Positions 49,925 to 61,492 of a stretch of 64,000 bases of DNA are shown piece by piece. The first letter of the stretch is position 1; each line of letters begins with the position of its first letter. The DNA is from Paramecium pentaurelia (taxonomy: Eukaryota; Ciliophora; Oligohymenophorea; Peniculida; Parameciidae). Below the pieces are notes generated by a model that worked only from the letters and a program-made list of their open reading frames with translations, searched no databases and had not been told where the DNA came from. The position numbers were made by a program, and so were the translations under genes. The stretch covers positions 1 to 64,000 of the forward strand of contig CAJJDO010000159.1 in assembly GCA_905183005.1 (NCBI GenBank). Direction: 5' to 3'.

Positions 49925-50173
49925 ATGAATGCTGATGTAAGTTCTATTCAATTGACTGAAATAAGTCCTCCACTCACTGCCTAAAAACCTAGGAAGGATG
50001 CTTTCAATAATCCTATTTTAAAGGGCAACAGTTCCCATAAAGTTATTTTTAGAGATCAAGCAAATAATGGTCCATTAGTCTAAATCCATATTGTTGAAAA
50101 TTTTAAAGAATATAATTTGGAAGAACCCCAAATGAATAAAAAAACTTAGATTTGTAATTGTGCAATAATTTGA
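49925..50173 (+). CDS. Small protein with C-terminal CaaX box, 82 aa
   Basis: An intact 82-residue ORF. Middle motif HKVIFRDQANNGPLVQIHIV followed by ENFKEYN, then a short tail ending CNCAII. The last four residues, Cys-Ala-Ile-Ile, fit a CaaX box for farnesyl or geranylgeranyl addition, with a second Cys two residues before that could be palmitoylated. It has no catalytic fold; it looks like a small membrane-tethered adaptor. I do not recognise the family. It lies 114 bases after the ligase gene. Confidence 0.65.
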
Positions 50174-51382
50174 AAACTGATTGATTGTTTAATGTGATAA
50201 TGACTAAAAAATTATCTATATAAAATATAAGCTTTCCTTTATGTATGATATCATTGACTAAAATATTGATTAATAATGAGATCTGGAATTCTAAGTGAAA
50301 TAGTTTATATTCTTATATTTCATAGATATATTAATATATAAACTATCCACTTTAGACAATGTTTGCAATTATGGAATATTGTGAATTTGAAATATAATAT
50401 TATTGTATTATTTTTTATAATAAGATTTTTTGTTGATTATATATTTACTTTGCTTAACAATCATATCATTCTATTTAATCTTAATATTAATTTAAGTCTA
50501 CAAGATTGAATGAACAAATAATTATTTACAAATTTGCGCTTTATTATATATTTTAAACAAATTAACTTTAATTATGATTTCTTATTTACTTTTAATTTTA
50601 TTAAATTATTTAATTCACTATCTTGTCACATTATCTTTCTCTAATGCGATTAAATATTATTAAATTTTTGTTTTTATATTATATTCTCAATTTCAAAACT
50701 AATGTTGTTTATTCAATTTTGTTGATTGAAGTGAAACTATATTAATATTTATTATTCTTATAACAATTGTATAAAGTATAAAAATAAGATAATATTTTAA
50801 ATAGGTTAATAGTGTAAGATAATCAAAATAGATTCAAATAGCATTTCTAGATATTATTAAATACAAATGTAAAGATAAATACTAACCTCGTTTTAACAAT
50901 TTATGACTATTTAAAATTATTAATATTTATAATAGATTTCAACTTATTTTTTTACATAAAATAGACTTTGAAATAGATCTTATTATATTATAATTTAAGG
51001 CTTATCCATAATTATGAATTTTGGAATTTCATTAAATTAGAATATAAGTAAAATTAATTACTTTTTATTCACTAATTAAGTATTCTCTATCCTATAGATA
51101 TCTCTATAATTTGAATTATAAATTATTATTTAATATGTGAATACATAATTTTATATTTAGAATTCCAATAAAATAATTTTACATATAAATATACTTTAAT
51201 TTCTAATATTCAGCAGATCCATACCACCAGTATATTAAGTTTAAATAAAATATCTTAATTCTGCCTTCTATAAAATATTTAATAATTACTTAGATTCTTT
51301 AAAATTCTGATGTAATATAATTTTAATAAATATATTTAAATTGATTTAGGGGGATGTCAAATTACATAATAAAATTTATATT
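50174..51382. other. Long intergenic region
   Basis: About 1.2 kb of very AT-rich sequence with frequent TGA in every frame. No gene, RNA or repeat supported; it separates the CaaX gene from the kinase pair. Confidence 0.5.
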
Positions 51383-53156
51383 ATGAAAAATATTTTGAAT
51401 AGATACTCCTATTCTGGGAATGAGGAATTAGGAAGAGGGGCATTTGGGAGAGTATATAAAGGTGTTGATTCAAAGACTAATAAATCTGTAGCAATAAAAA
51501 GTACTCATAATTCGGATTTTAGTTATGAACTTAGATGGTTTATAAGATTAATAGATGATTGAAAATTTCAAATAAGAAATGAGTATAATGAAAGAATTTA
51601 ATCACCCAAATATTGTTAAACTTTTAGACTTTTAGATGGATCCATAATAAAATGTAAATATAAGAAATTCGGTTAGATTGTTGTGTTTGATTACTGTGAA
51701 GGAGGAGATTTGTCAAAATTTTTAGATAAAAAAGGTTCTATGCTTGATGAACAAGCAGCCACTTAAATATTAATTTAAATTTTTAATGGATTTAGAGAAG
51801 TAATAGCTAAAGGATATATTCATCGTGATGTTAAGCCTGCCAACATTTTAATTTAGAATGGAATTTTTAAGTTGGCTGATTTTGGATTTGCTACAAAAGT
51901 AGCAATGAATGAAATACTTGATTAATAAGTTGGAACACCATTATATATGGCTCCATAATTATTAGAAAACACTCCTTATACTTCTAAATGTGATATTTGG
52001 TCATTAGGGATTATAGCATATGAAATGATTTATGGTAGATAACCATGGTCATGTAGAGACATGAAATCTTATTTAAAAAATATTAAATGTTATCCACTTA
52101 GATTTCCAATAGACAAAGCAGTTTCAGAATAATATAAAAGTATAAATATTTGTAATATTAAGATTTTGTTAGATTATGTTTAAAAATTGATGAAAATTAA
52201 AGAATAGGATGGAAAGATCTCTTTGAACATTCTTTGCTTGATACAAGATAATTAACATAAAAGACTTTTGTAAATATTTATAATAAATTAAGAAAATAAT
52301 ATAAATTGATGATGAAACTAAATAAATACTTAGAAATATATAATATATTGCTTAAACAAGATAATTAAAAATCTAAGAACAATTTAACAAATATGATATA
52401 GATAAAGAAGGTAATTTAGATTTTAATGAATTCTTTTAATTTATTTTAAAAATTGATCCTTCTATTACTTCAAATGAGACTTCAAAATTATTTAATTTCT
52501 TAGATCAATAAAAAAAATAAAAAATCAATTTAAATGAATTTTAGATTTTATTTAGTGGAAATGATTTTTCAGATCTTAAAAATTTTGCATAAAGAATAAT
52601 ATAAGATTTAAAGGAGATCATTGCTAATAATAAATTAAATGTAGATTAAATATTTCATTTTTATGATGAAGATAAAGAAGGAGATTTAAAACTTGATGAA
52701 TTTAGTAATCTTATATTAAGAATTGCACCTGCTTTAAAACCAAAAGAAATATTGATAGTAAAATTATTTATATTCTATAATTTAAGGTATTTACTGAATT
52801 TGATAAGGATAATAACAATTCCATAAGTTTAGAAGAATTTAAAAAGATTATTTGTCCTTAAGGATAAAACTATGAAAAACTTAAGTTATAAGTATTTAAT
52901 ATATATATGATTAAAATAGAAATTACAATAAGAATTAGTTAAACAAATAAAAAACAAAAATTTAACAATTGAAAACATTTTCAAAACATTCAATATAAGC
53001 AAGACAAATAAAATGAATTATGAAGAATTTGCAACTTTATGCAGAGATCTTGTTAAAGTTATTACAGATAATGAGATACAATAAGTGTTTAAAACAGCAG
53101 ATAAAAATTAAGATTAATTTATTAGATATGAAGAATTTATCAATTTTTTTAAATGA
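51383..53156 (+). CDS. CDPK-like protein kinase with C-terminal EF-hands (tandem copy 1)
   Basis: Six introns (22, 23, 23, 23, 29, 28 nt) give 541 residues. Kinase motifs: LGRGAFGRVYKG (glycine loop), SVAIK (ATP lysine), HPNIVKLLDF, FDYCEGGDLSKFL, HRDVKPANILI (catalytic loop), LADFGFATK (Mg-binding DFG), GTPLYMAPQLL, and CDIWSLGIIAYEMIYG. The APE motif is APQ here, with Gln from a TAA codon. After the kinase come EF-hand loops DIDKEGNLDFNEF, DEDKEGDLKLDEF and DKDNNNSISLEEF plus weaker ones. Kinase plus EF-hands means Ca2+-regulated phosphorylation, as in CDPKs; the classic autoinhibitory junction is not obvious. Three of the introns end AAG (52140-52162, 52270-52292, 52758-52786). Its stop is 20 bases before the next kinase. 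Confidence 0.88.
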
Positions 53157-53176
53157 ATTTGATTAATATTTATTTT

Positions 53177-54919
53177 ATGTAAACATTATAGAATAGATAT
53201 TAATATTATGAGAAAGATTTCTTAGGTCGTGGTTCTTTTGGAAAAGTTTACAAAGGAAAAGACACTTAGACTGGAGAAGCTGTAGCTATAAAAAGTATAA
53301 TGGAGTATTTATAATTTAGTTATGGATATGACTTTATTTGATGATTAATTCATGATTGATGCATTAAACAAAGAAATAGCAATAATGAAACAACTTTAAC
53401 ATCCAAATATTGTTCGTCTTATTGAAACATTTGGTGATTCAAAATAAACTGTAAAAAAGTATCTAATCTCTTTATTAGGTATTGGTTATTGAACTTTGTG
53501 ATGGTGGTGATTTAAGAAACTTTTTAAGTAGACATGGAGGAATGCTTGAAGAAGCTTTAGCTTAATAGGTTTTGCAATAATTAATGCTTGGATTCTAGGA
53601 GATGATAAAGGGTGGATATATTCATAGAGATATTAAACCCGAAAATTCACTTATACATAAAAATGTACATAAAGTTGCTGATTTTGGATTTGCTACTAAA
53701 GCTGATATTACAGGAAGATAATTAATTAGAGATTGTGTTGGAACTCCAATTTATATGGCACCATAATTACTTCAAAATATTGCTTACACAGCAAAATGTG
53801 ATATTTGGTCAATTGGAGTAATGGCTTATGAGATACTTTATGGTAGATAACCTTGGCCTTGTAGAGATATCAATTCATATCTATTAAATATTAAATAATC
53901 TCCATTAAAATTTCCTATTGAGAAAAAAGTATCAGAATAATTCAAAGATTTTATTAGAAAATGTTTAACTATTGATGAAAATTAAAGAGTGAGTTGGAAT
54001 GACGTTTTTAAACATGATGTATTAAAGATTTCTTAAGAAGATAGAAAATATGTAAAAAATATATATATATATAGGATAATTTTTAAGTTGATGAGATTTC
54101 TAAATAAATATTAGCAAATATTTAAAAGATTATTTAAGCAAAGAATCTTAATGTTGAATAATAATTTAAAATATTTGATTAAGATAAGGGAGGTAATTTG
54201 GATTTAAATGAATTTAATAATTTTGTTTAAGCTTTAGATTCAAGAGTAACTCATAAAGAAGTGGAACATTTATTTAAATTAGTAGATAAAAGCGGTGATC
54301 AGAAGGTAAATATTGATGAATTTAAAAAATTGTTTTGTGATTATGATTATTCTAATTTAAAAGATATTGCTGAAAGACTTATTGTTGATCTTAAAGAAAT
54401 TATTAAAGCAAATAATTTGAGAATAGAAGATATTTTTAAGAATTTTGACAAAGATAAATAAGGAGATTTAGATTTTGATGAATTCACTAAATTATGTCGT
54501 ACTGTAGCCCCAGCATTGAAAAATGATGAGATTCAAGTTGTGTTTAAAAAATTTGATAAAAATAATGATCAAAAAATAAGCTTTGAAGAATTCAAAAGAG
54601 AACTATCTTATGGAACTGATCAAGATTCATAGTTTAATCCAGCCAAAGAAAAAGCAACTGTATTTATATATAATAATTATAGAAAATTCTTTCTGAATTA
54701 GTGAGAATAGTAAAATAGAATAATTTAAAGGTTGAATAAATATTCTAAAATTTTGATAAGAATAAAAACTAAAAGTTAGAACTTGTTGAATTTTAATAAT
54801 TATGTAAAGTTATGGACAATACATCAACACTTGAAGAATAAACACTTGTTTTTAAACTTGTTGACAAAAATTAAGATAATTTAGTCGATTTTTAAGAATT
54901 TTGTTAATTATTCAAGTGA
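53177..54919 (+). CDS. CDPK-like protein kinase with six EF-hands (tandem copy 2)
   Basis: Four introns (25, 28, 23, 23 nt), 547 residues. It aligns with its upstream neighbour from the first residue. Motifs: LGRGSFGKVYKGKDTQTG, AVAIK, HPNIVRLIETFGD, IELCDGGDLRNFL, HRDIKPENSLI, VADFGFATK, GTPIYMAPQLL (APE again APQ), CDIWSIGVMAYEILYG. The catalytic-loop Ile of NILI/NLLI is Ser here. The C-terminal half has loops DQDKGGNLDLNEF, DKSGDQKVNIDEF, DKDKQGDLDFDEF, DKNNDQKISFEEF, DKNKNQKLELVEF and DKNQDNLVDFQEF, six in all against four in a plant CDPK. The first intron interrupts the codon after the ATP lysine in both copies, a shared position that shows common origin. Confidence 0.9.
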
Positions 54920-54942
54920 AAATATATACAAAAACATATGAA

Positions 54943-55563
54943 TCAATTAAATTAGTATTCTATATATAGTTAAGTGGTTCCCAATAGAAAGTTTTATAAG
55001 TTTTAAAGTTCAATTTATTCATTTTGTTGTATTTTACAAGACACTTACATTGAATTTGCTTAATATTGTGCTTCTCCATTAGAATCTTGATAAACTACTC
55101 CAAAACAAATTCCATTGATCATTAAAGTTTATCTATTTTATGTCAGTTAAATTGAACTAACTTCATTTAAGCCATTTTTAAATTATAGAACTTTTCTTTG
55201 TTTATCAAAATTTACAGAGTATTAGTTAATTCTTATCACTTTTTCCATTTATATAATTTATCTTTCTATTAACTAATAAATAATATGATTTTAATCATTA
55301 TTTTTCAAAAATATTTTATTATCTAAAATTATTAGTTCTGCATCTTATTTTTTACCCTTTATTTGTATATTAATATTATTGGGTTGAGTATCAAATTAGA
55401 ATCTTTATTAAATGGGATAATTCTATTAATATTGAATCTCTTTTTGCCATAATTTATAATTCGCTAAATTCTTTATTTGAATATTGCAGGTTCTAAAATT
55501 ATCTTTGTAATCGATTATTTCAAAATCATCATCACAATTTTAGAGTAAACATAAAACACTCAT
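54943..55563 (-). CDS. Hypothetical protein, 206 aa
   Basis: A single-exon ORF, minus strand, stop 23 bases from the stop of the convergent kinase. It begins MSVLCLLQNCDDDFEIIDYK and contains FRTCNIQIKNLANYKLWQKE, RFQFDTQPNNINIQIKGKKQ, INGICFGVVYQDSNGEAQYQ. Alternating hydrophobic segments suggest beta strands, possibly a beta-sandwich, but no domain is recognised. Rich in Gln and Asn. Confidence 0.65.
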
Positions 55564-55963
55564 TTAAATTTATTATTGTTCATTTCTATTATTAATTTAT
55601 GTCATAAATTATTATGATAGAATTTGACAAAATAGACTTAGATTTCTAATGGTATATATATGAAATCTATTTCTATAAGTAGGATGTTAATATTTAGTTT
55701 GATTTAAACACTTCAAACATTCCAAGCATTTCAAACAAAAGAAAATAAATAAGGAATTTCCAGAAATTTAAACTTCTCTTCATATTTTACTTAATCATAT
55801 TATTAATTAATTTATATTCTAAATAACTACTAATAATGTAAAACATGTGTATAAGGTAAATAAATATTTATTATCAATGTAAAATAAATAGTGAAAGTTA
55901 AAGTTTTTATAGTTATTTATTTATAAATATACTCTCTATTATTATTACAAATAATTAGGAGAA
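55564..55963. other. Divergent intergenic region
   Basis: About 400 AT-rich bases between divergent genes, expected to carry both promoters. No distinct element recognised. Confidence 0.5.
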
Positions 55964-57292
55964 ATGCGTAAAAACAATTTATTAAAATCATTCATCACTA
56001 AATCAATTAGATAATTTGCATCAGAAAAATTTGTACCATTCAATTTTAAAGATCCTTTAAACTTAGAAAGTTAATTAACAAGTGAAGAGAAGCTTGTAAA
56101 TTAAATCATTATTTATTAAGATTAGAGATTAAGCAGCCAATTATGCACAATCATAATTATAGCCAAGAATAAAAGAGGCTTTTAGTAAAGAACATTTCGA
56201 TCCAGAAATATATAAAGAGATGGGAAAATTGGGATTTTTAGGATGCACAATTTCAGAATATGACCTTTCTGGAGTTTCTTATACTGCATATGGTTTAATA
56301 AATAAAGAAATTGAGCGTGTGGATTCTGGTTATAGATCTGCTCTTTCAGTATAAAGTTCATTGGTGATACATCCAATATATTAATTTGGATCAAAGGAAT
56401 TGAAAGATAAATACATTCCAAAATTAGCTAGTGGAGAATATGTTGGTGCTTTTGGTTTAACTGAACCTGATCATGGTATATTAGTAAATGTAATTGATTT
56501 ATAGGTTCTGATCCTGGTTCAATGAAGTCTCATGCAAAGAAAAAAGACAATTATTATATATTGAATGGTACTAAGAGTTGGATCACAAATTCACCAATAG
56601 CTGATGTATTTGTGGTTTGGGCAAAAGATGAAAAGGGAGATATAAGAGGATTTGTATTAGAGAAGGGAATGAAAGGTCTATCTACACCAAAAATAGAAGG
56701 AAAGTTATCTTTAAGATCTTCAATAACAGGATAGATTATTATGGATAATGTTAAAGTTCCATAAGAAAATATGTTTACATCAGTAAAAGGATTGAAGGGT
56801 CCATTTTCATGTTTGAATAATGCAAGATTTGGAATTGCATGGGGAACTTTGGGAGCAGCTGAATTCTGTTTTCATCATACACGTTAATATGCTTTGGATA
56901 GAAAATAATTTGATGCAAATTTAGCATCTTTCTAATTGATTTAAAAGAAATTTGCTGAAATGGTTACTGATATTGCTTTAGCTTAATAAGCAGTATTATA
57001 AGTGAGTAGATTGAAGGAGAATGATCAATTAGCAACAGAATAGGTTTCATTAATTAAAAGAAATTCATGTGGTAATAAAAATGATTATTATAATTGATTA
57101 GCAATTGCTTTAAAGATAGCAAGAGAATGTAGAGATATTATGGGTGGAAATGGAATTAGTGATGAATATTAAGTGATTAGACATATGGTTAATTTGGAGA
57201 CAGTTAATACATATGAAGGAGCATCAGATGTTCATGCATTAATTTTAGGTAGAGGAATAACAGGAATTTAAGCATTTAGTAGAGCATTGTGA
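55964..57292 (+). CDS. GCDH: Glutaryl-CoA dehydrogenase, mitochondrial
   Basis: Three introns (25, 29, 30 nt) leave 414 residues. The basic, Ser-rich start MRKNNLLKSFITKSIRQFAS is a mitochondrial presequence. Family motifs: NFKDPLNLESQLTSEE, RDQAANYAQSQLQPRI, GFLGCTISEYDLSGVSY, YGLINKEIERVDSGYRSALS, ASGEYVGAFGLTEPDHGSDP, NGTKSWITNSPIADVFVVWA, RFGIAWGTLGAAEFCF, ECRDIMGGNGISDEY and ETVNTYEGASDVHALILGRG. The catalytic base Glu of TYEG is present, and EYDLSGVSY and RSALSVQSSL are typical of glutaryl-CoA rather than short-chain acyl-CoA dehydrogenase. The FAD enzyme oxidises and decarboxylates glutaryl-CoA to crotonyl-CoA in lysine and tryptophan breakdown. The first intron can be spliced at AAG (56096-56120) or at a TAG five bases later. 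Confidence 0.93.
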
Positions 57293-57342
57293 GTAGTATA
57301 TATATATATAAATTATTGATTTCACAATTACAATAAATTTAT

Positions 57343-58839
57343 ATGGGAAATTCCAAATCTAAAGAGATCACTAAACATGCTAAAGTTGCTTTCACACCTG
57401 AATAGCTATAATAATTAGAAAAGTTATTTGCAGGTCTAAATGGAGGCAAAGATCTTGTGGAAAGATCTTTTATACCTCATTTTCCTGAAAATCCAGACTT
57501 TTCGATCAAGTTATTCAATTGGATGGTTGAGAGAAGTCATAATCATTAGATTGATTATACAAACTTTGTTATATTATGTAAGTTCTAATTATCATAAATT
57601 AGTGGAGTTGCTACTTAAGGAATTGAAGGATTACTATCTTAGTGATTATAAGTTTAGAAATTTAGAAAAGTTTGAATTATTTGCTTTGATAAGTTTGGAA
57701 TGTTTGGAAAATGATAAGGATTCCATTAACAGGTAGTTAATGAATAATAGTTATTTTAGATTTACTGTATCATACTCATAAGGAAGTATTGTTATAAGGG
57801 AATTATTGAATATATATTCAGGAGGTTAAATAACTAATTCTTAGAGAAATGATTTAGCTGCTAGATCAGTTACAAATACTATATTTGATTAAAAAGATGA
57901 AATGCCATTTAATCAATTTGTAAGTATGGCCAAAGCTTAATTGATATATGCTAACAGATTGTGCAAATATTATTTTAATATGAAATTTTTGGGAGAGTAA
58001 TCTCACATTGAAATACCAAGATTGAACACTTCTAGTTTTATCTTGAATGATTAAGTGTTAGCATTACTTTAATTGAGTTCTCCTGATTTTAGTAAAATCA
58101 AATAATTATAATTACAATTTTCATCATCTGTGAGTGATGATGATTTAGATCATATTGCAGATATAGTAGTTAATACTTAAAAACCATTGTTATTCATATT
58201 CAGAAATAGAGAAGATGAATGTAAATATTTATTATCAATCTTATATAGCCTAAAATGATACATTCTAATAATAAGTATTTGGAGCTTATATTTCAATTGA
58301 TCCAACACTCGAAACTCATTATATTAGGAGAAAACTTAAGGATCCTATGAATATCTTATACAGTGATAATGATCCTAAGAGTCTCTATTTTGGTGATGAA
58401 AAGAGCTTCTTATTCTCATTGCTTCCAAAATATTAACTATTTATGAGTACCTTTGATTAAAGATCAAAATAATGTTTCGCTTATCTAAATAATAAATCTT
58501 TTAGGGTTGATCAACCATTGGGATTAGCTTTTGGAGGAGATGGTAAAGGAAATCATAGAATTTGGCTTGATGAAAATCTAAAGGGAAATGCAACTTGCAG
58601 AATCAATAACTAATGTGATCTAACCTATGAAATGGGCTATCTATTAGAACCACATATAGAATTCCTCAATGTAAGGCATTTATATTTAATATACTAAGTT
58701 AACATGTATAGAAATTTGGAGTGTTGAAGAAAAGGAATTAAACCCAATTTTACAGAGTAAAATCATAGAAGCAAATAAAGAAGATATGCAATAAAAAGAA
58801 GTTGAATAACAGAAATAAAGTGCAATTGAATAAAAATGA
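57343..58839 (+). CDS. TLDc-domain protein with predicted N-myristoylation
   Basis: Introns of 25, 28 and 28 nt give 471 residues. The start MGNSKSKEITKHAKVAFT has Gly2 and Ser/Lys as in N-myristoylated proteins. The first 250 residues are helical and not recognised. The C-terminal TLDc domain shows PLLFIFRNREDE, QVFGAYISIDP, LYFGDEKSFLFSLLPKYQLF, FRVDQPLGLAFGGDGKGNHR, IWLDENLKGNATCRINNQCD and IEIWSVEE. TLDc proteins (TLDC1/mEAK7, OXR1, NCOA7) include regulators of the V-ATPase; the layout with a helical N-terminal part and myristate resembles TLDC1/mEAK7. A Gln/Glu-rich tail ends the protein. The last intron (58671-58698) ends AAG. Confidence 0.85.
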
Positions 58840-59367
58840 TAGAGTAAATTCACTCTAATAAATATAGTAATCCCATTTGATATAAAGAGAATAATTATTT
58901 TCTTTCTTTCATCTATCTTTAATGCATTCTTTCTATCTATTTTTTTAAAATATAATTTAAATACAAGTAAATTATATTGAAATTCAAGATTACTTAATAT
59001 CTTTAATATTTTCATATATATTATAATATTCTTTCATTTTTAAACTATTATATATTATTAATAATAATTCACTTTTTGAATTTCTTTTAAAAATACCTAA
59101 ATTATATTATATATTGTTGAAGAACATTATAAAAATTTAATTGATTTTACTAAAATAGGAAGAGACATTTATATAAATAAATGAAATAATTGTGACTTTT
59201 AGTATAATTATTATTTACAAATATAATAGGATCATCATAATAAAATTGGTTAAAATAAATTATTCTCAACCAACTCTTAAATTATTAAATTGTATAATCA
59301 TAAATCTATTTTTTATTAAAAATAATAATTTTTGTATGATTTAATAAAATAATAATATAAATATTAA
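58840..59367. other. Intergenic region
   Basis: About 530 AT-rich bases between two plus-strand genes. Nothing recognised. Confidence 0.5.
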
Positions 59368-59940
59368 ATGTCTCATGATCCTCAAATTGATTTGTTGAAC
59401 ATAGAGCAAACAAAAAGAGAATTTTCGTAGATTCCAATAAAAAATCAATTGCTTTATAAATTTGAAACTGAATTTATAGCAGAACCATGGGATGCACCAA
59501 TTATCCCTGTAAAGTAGAAAAACTAGAATACTTAATTTATATCATTTAAACAACCAAAATCTCATATACAACCTAGATAATTAAACACTGAAATACCACT
59601 TACTCCTTAAAGACCTATAAGTTGTCAACAAAAAAATCAATTTGTAGATTTAGGAATACTTGTTAGTACTCCAACCTCAACTAAAATAATATAAAGGATT
59701 ATCATTTCTGCACCACGTAAATCATCAAGAAAAAACTCAAATATTTAATATCGATAAAAATTTATATAGAGTATGTTAGTGACTTAGAAATAAAATAGTT
59801 TATTATAAAATTTGATGTATTCATCAAGTGATTACTGTAACTTTATATCTTAAATAAATCCTGTTTCTCAAAAAAATAAAATTAATAAAGAACCTTAATT
59901 TACAAAGTGTAAATTTAAACTAAAAACTTTATTAAACTGA
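59368..59940 (+). CDS. Hypothetical protein, 190 aa
   Basis: A single-exon ORF with clean ATG and TGA. Composition is Gln-, Ser- and Lys-rich and looks largely disordered: FETEFIAEPWDAPIIPVKQ, TEIPLTPQRPISCQQKNQF, IIISAPRKSSRKNSNIQY. No membrane helix, signal peptide or domain. The proline/serine motifs could be phosphorylation sites, but nothing points to a function. Confidence 0.6.
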
Positions 59941-60541
59941 TACATATTATAATTAATATTAATTATGATTTTCGTTGAATTTGTTTATGGTTGATAAAAT
60001 TGGAGTTATAAAGCAACAATTAATTATAATATTTCTTATCCACTATAATATTTCCCTCACTTTAAATACTTTTAAAGATACATGAATGATAATGTATACT
60101 AATTAAGTATCAAACATTAATTATTGAATTAAATGATTATGTATTTAGAATTTACACTAAAGTTCTTAAATATATTAGTTTATGTTACTTTAATTCATAT
60201 ATTTAATCTGATATGTTTATTGATATTCTTCTTTCTTTTTATTACTTTTTGAAATTAATTATGAATTCTAATGAATAATATATTATATAATTGGAATTTT
60301 CTCATTTTGCCTAAAATTATTTAATTTTTTATTAACTATTAAGTGGATTTAAATAATCAGATATCTTTAAATATGTTATAAATTTTAAACTTTAAATACA
60401 GAAATGAATATTATTATAAAAAGTTGCAAGAATAATTATTGAATTAAATCAATCTATTTAAGATTTTATCTATCTTAAATAGAAGTTAATAAAAGATTGC
60501 AAGTAAAATTATATGAAAATATAAATATAATTAAAACTATA
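59941..60541. other. Convergent intergenic region
   Basis: About 600 AT-rich bases between convergent genes. No feature recognised. Confidence 0.5.
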
Positions 60542-61476
60542 TCATTTTTTCTTTGTTAATATTTTCTCTGCTTCTTATAATAATTATGAACCATCTAATC
60601 TTGTATTCCAATTTAATTTGTATTATTCTAATACTTTCTCAATTTATTCTTCATCTTTTTCATTGATCTTCTTGATTTCTTATTCAGGTTAGATTTCATC
60701 TTCTAGATGAACTTCTACATCTTTAAAATTGAATTCATCTTCTTCTTAAATAGAATCTTTATCTTCTTCTTTTTCAATTTAAACTGGATTCTCTCCTTTT
60801 AATCTACTAAATATATTGACTTCTTGATAAGTGGTCATTCTTAATTCATATAATGAATAATATCTAAATAAAGATAGGTTGATCACCTGTAAAAATAATT
60901 TGTCATAAATTTATTGAATTCCATAATGTGTTCTTAAGTAAAAATGGGTAAATTATGTGTATTTGTCAATAATATCTTAGGTCTGAGTAATCTTTTGAAT
61001 ATTTCATATGAATCAATTTATGTGATTTTACGTTCTAAACTTTCTACAAATATGTAAAATCCTAATGACATAAAGGTTGATTTTTATTCAAATGTATAAT
61101 TTTTAAGATAATGATACATTTACAATAAGTATTCTGAAAAGACAGCCAATTTACATTATTATTAAGATTCTTCTGTAGCCTAGTAATATATTGATATGTA
61201 ATTTACTTTTGATATTGTTTAAGTCTAATAATATTAAAAAGAGATGAGTTCATAAACTGGGAAATTGAATACTCCTCCTTTTTTGTGTCCTATTTCAAAT
61301 CGAATGATGACAGTTTTAAGAAATTCCTTTTATTGATTTTATGTTTCCAAAGAGGCCAATTTAATGATGTCTTTTCTAGTAACAAAGGAATCATAGAAAG
61401 AGTAAGATTTATTAGAATCAAGTTTAGTCTTCTTTTTAGTTTGATGTCTATTCGAATTAGTGTCTGGAGAACTCAT
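60542..61476 (-). CDS. Ciliary protein of the CFAP119/CABCOCO1 type
   Basis: One 23-nt intron (beginning GTG) and 303 residues. The central part AVFSEYLLQMYHYLKNYTFE, QKSTFMSLGFYIFVESLE, SYEIFKRLLRPKILL, then HNLPIFTQEHIMEFNKF and MTNYFYRYYSLYELRM fits the pattern of CFAP119 (CCDC189) and the related CABCOCO1: a helical block, then a segment ending in a TYF--HY-LY-like motif. The C-terminus is a long acidic coiled coil (DEIQPEQEIKKINEKDEEQI). These proteins belong to motile cilia. The choice between the two relatives is uncertain. The start is 16 bases from the start of the divergent neighbour. Confidence 0.5.
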
Positions 61477-61492
61477 TTATTTAATTAATTTA
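61477..61492. promoter_or_regulatory. 16-base divergent intergenic spacer
   Basis: Sixteen AT-only bases (TTATTTAATTAATTTA) lie between two divergent ATG codons. If both starts are right, transcription start sites and promoter elements of both genes must lie within the spacer or within the opposite coding regions. Confidence 0.4.

Noticed and set aside
52131..52175. Retained internal eliminated sequence (TA-bounded) in kinase copy 1
   Set aside because: Excision at TA repeats does not restore the frame, whereas a 23-nt intron ending AAG gives the expected kinase sequence.
58686..59015. 109-residue minus-strand ORF
   Set aside because: Overlaps the 3' end of the TLDc gene and AT-rich spacer, with no recognisable protein features.
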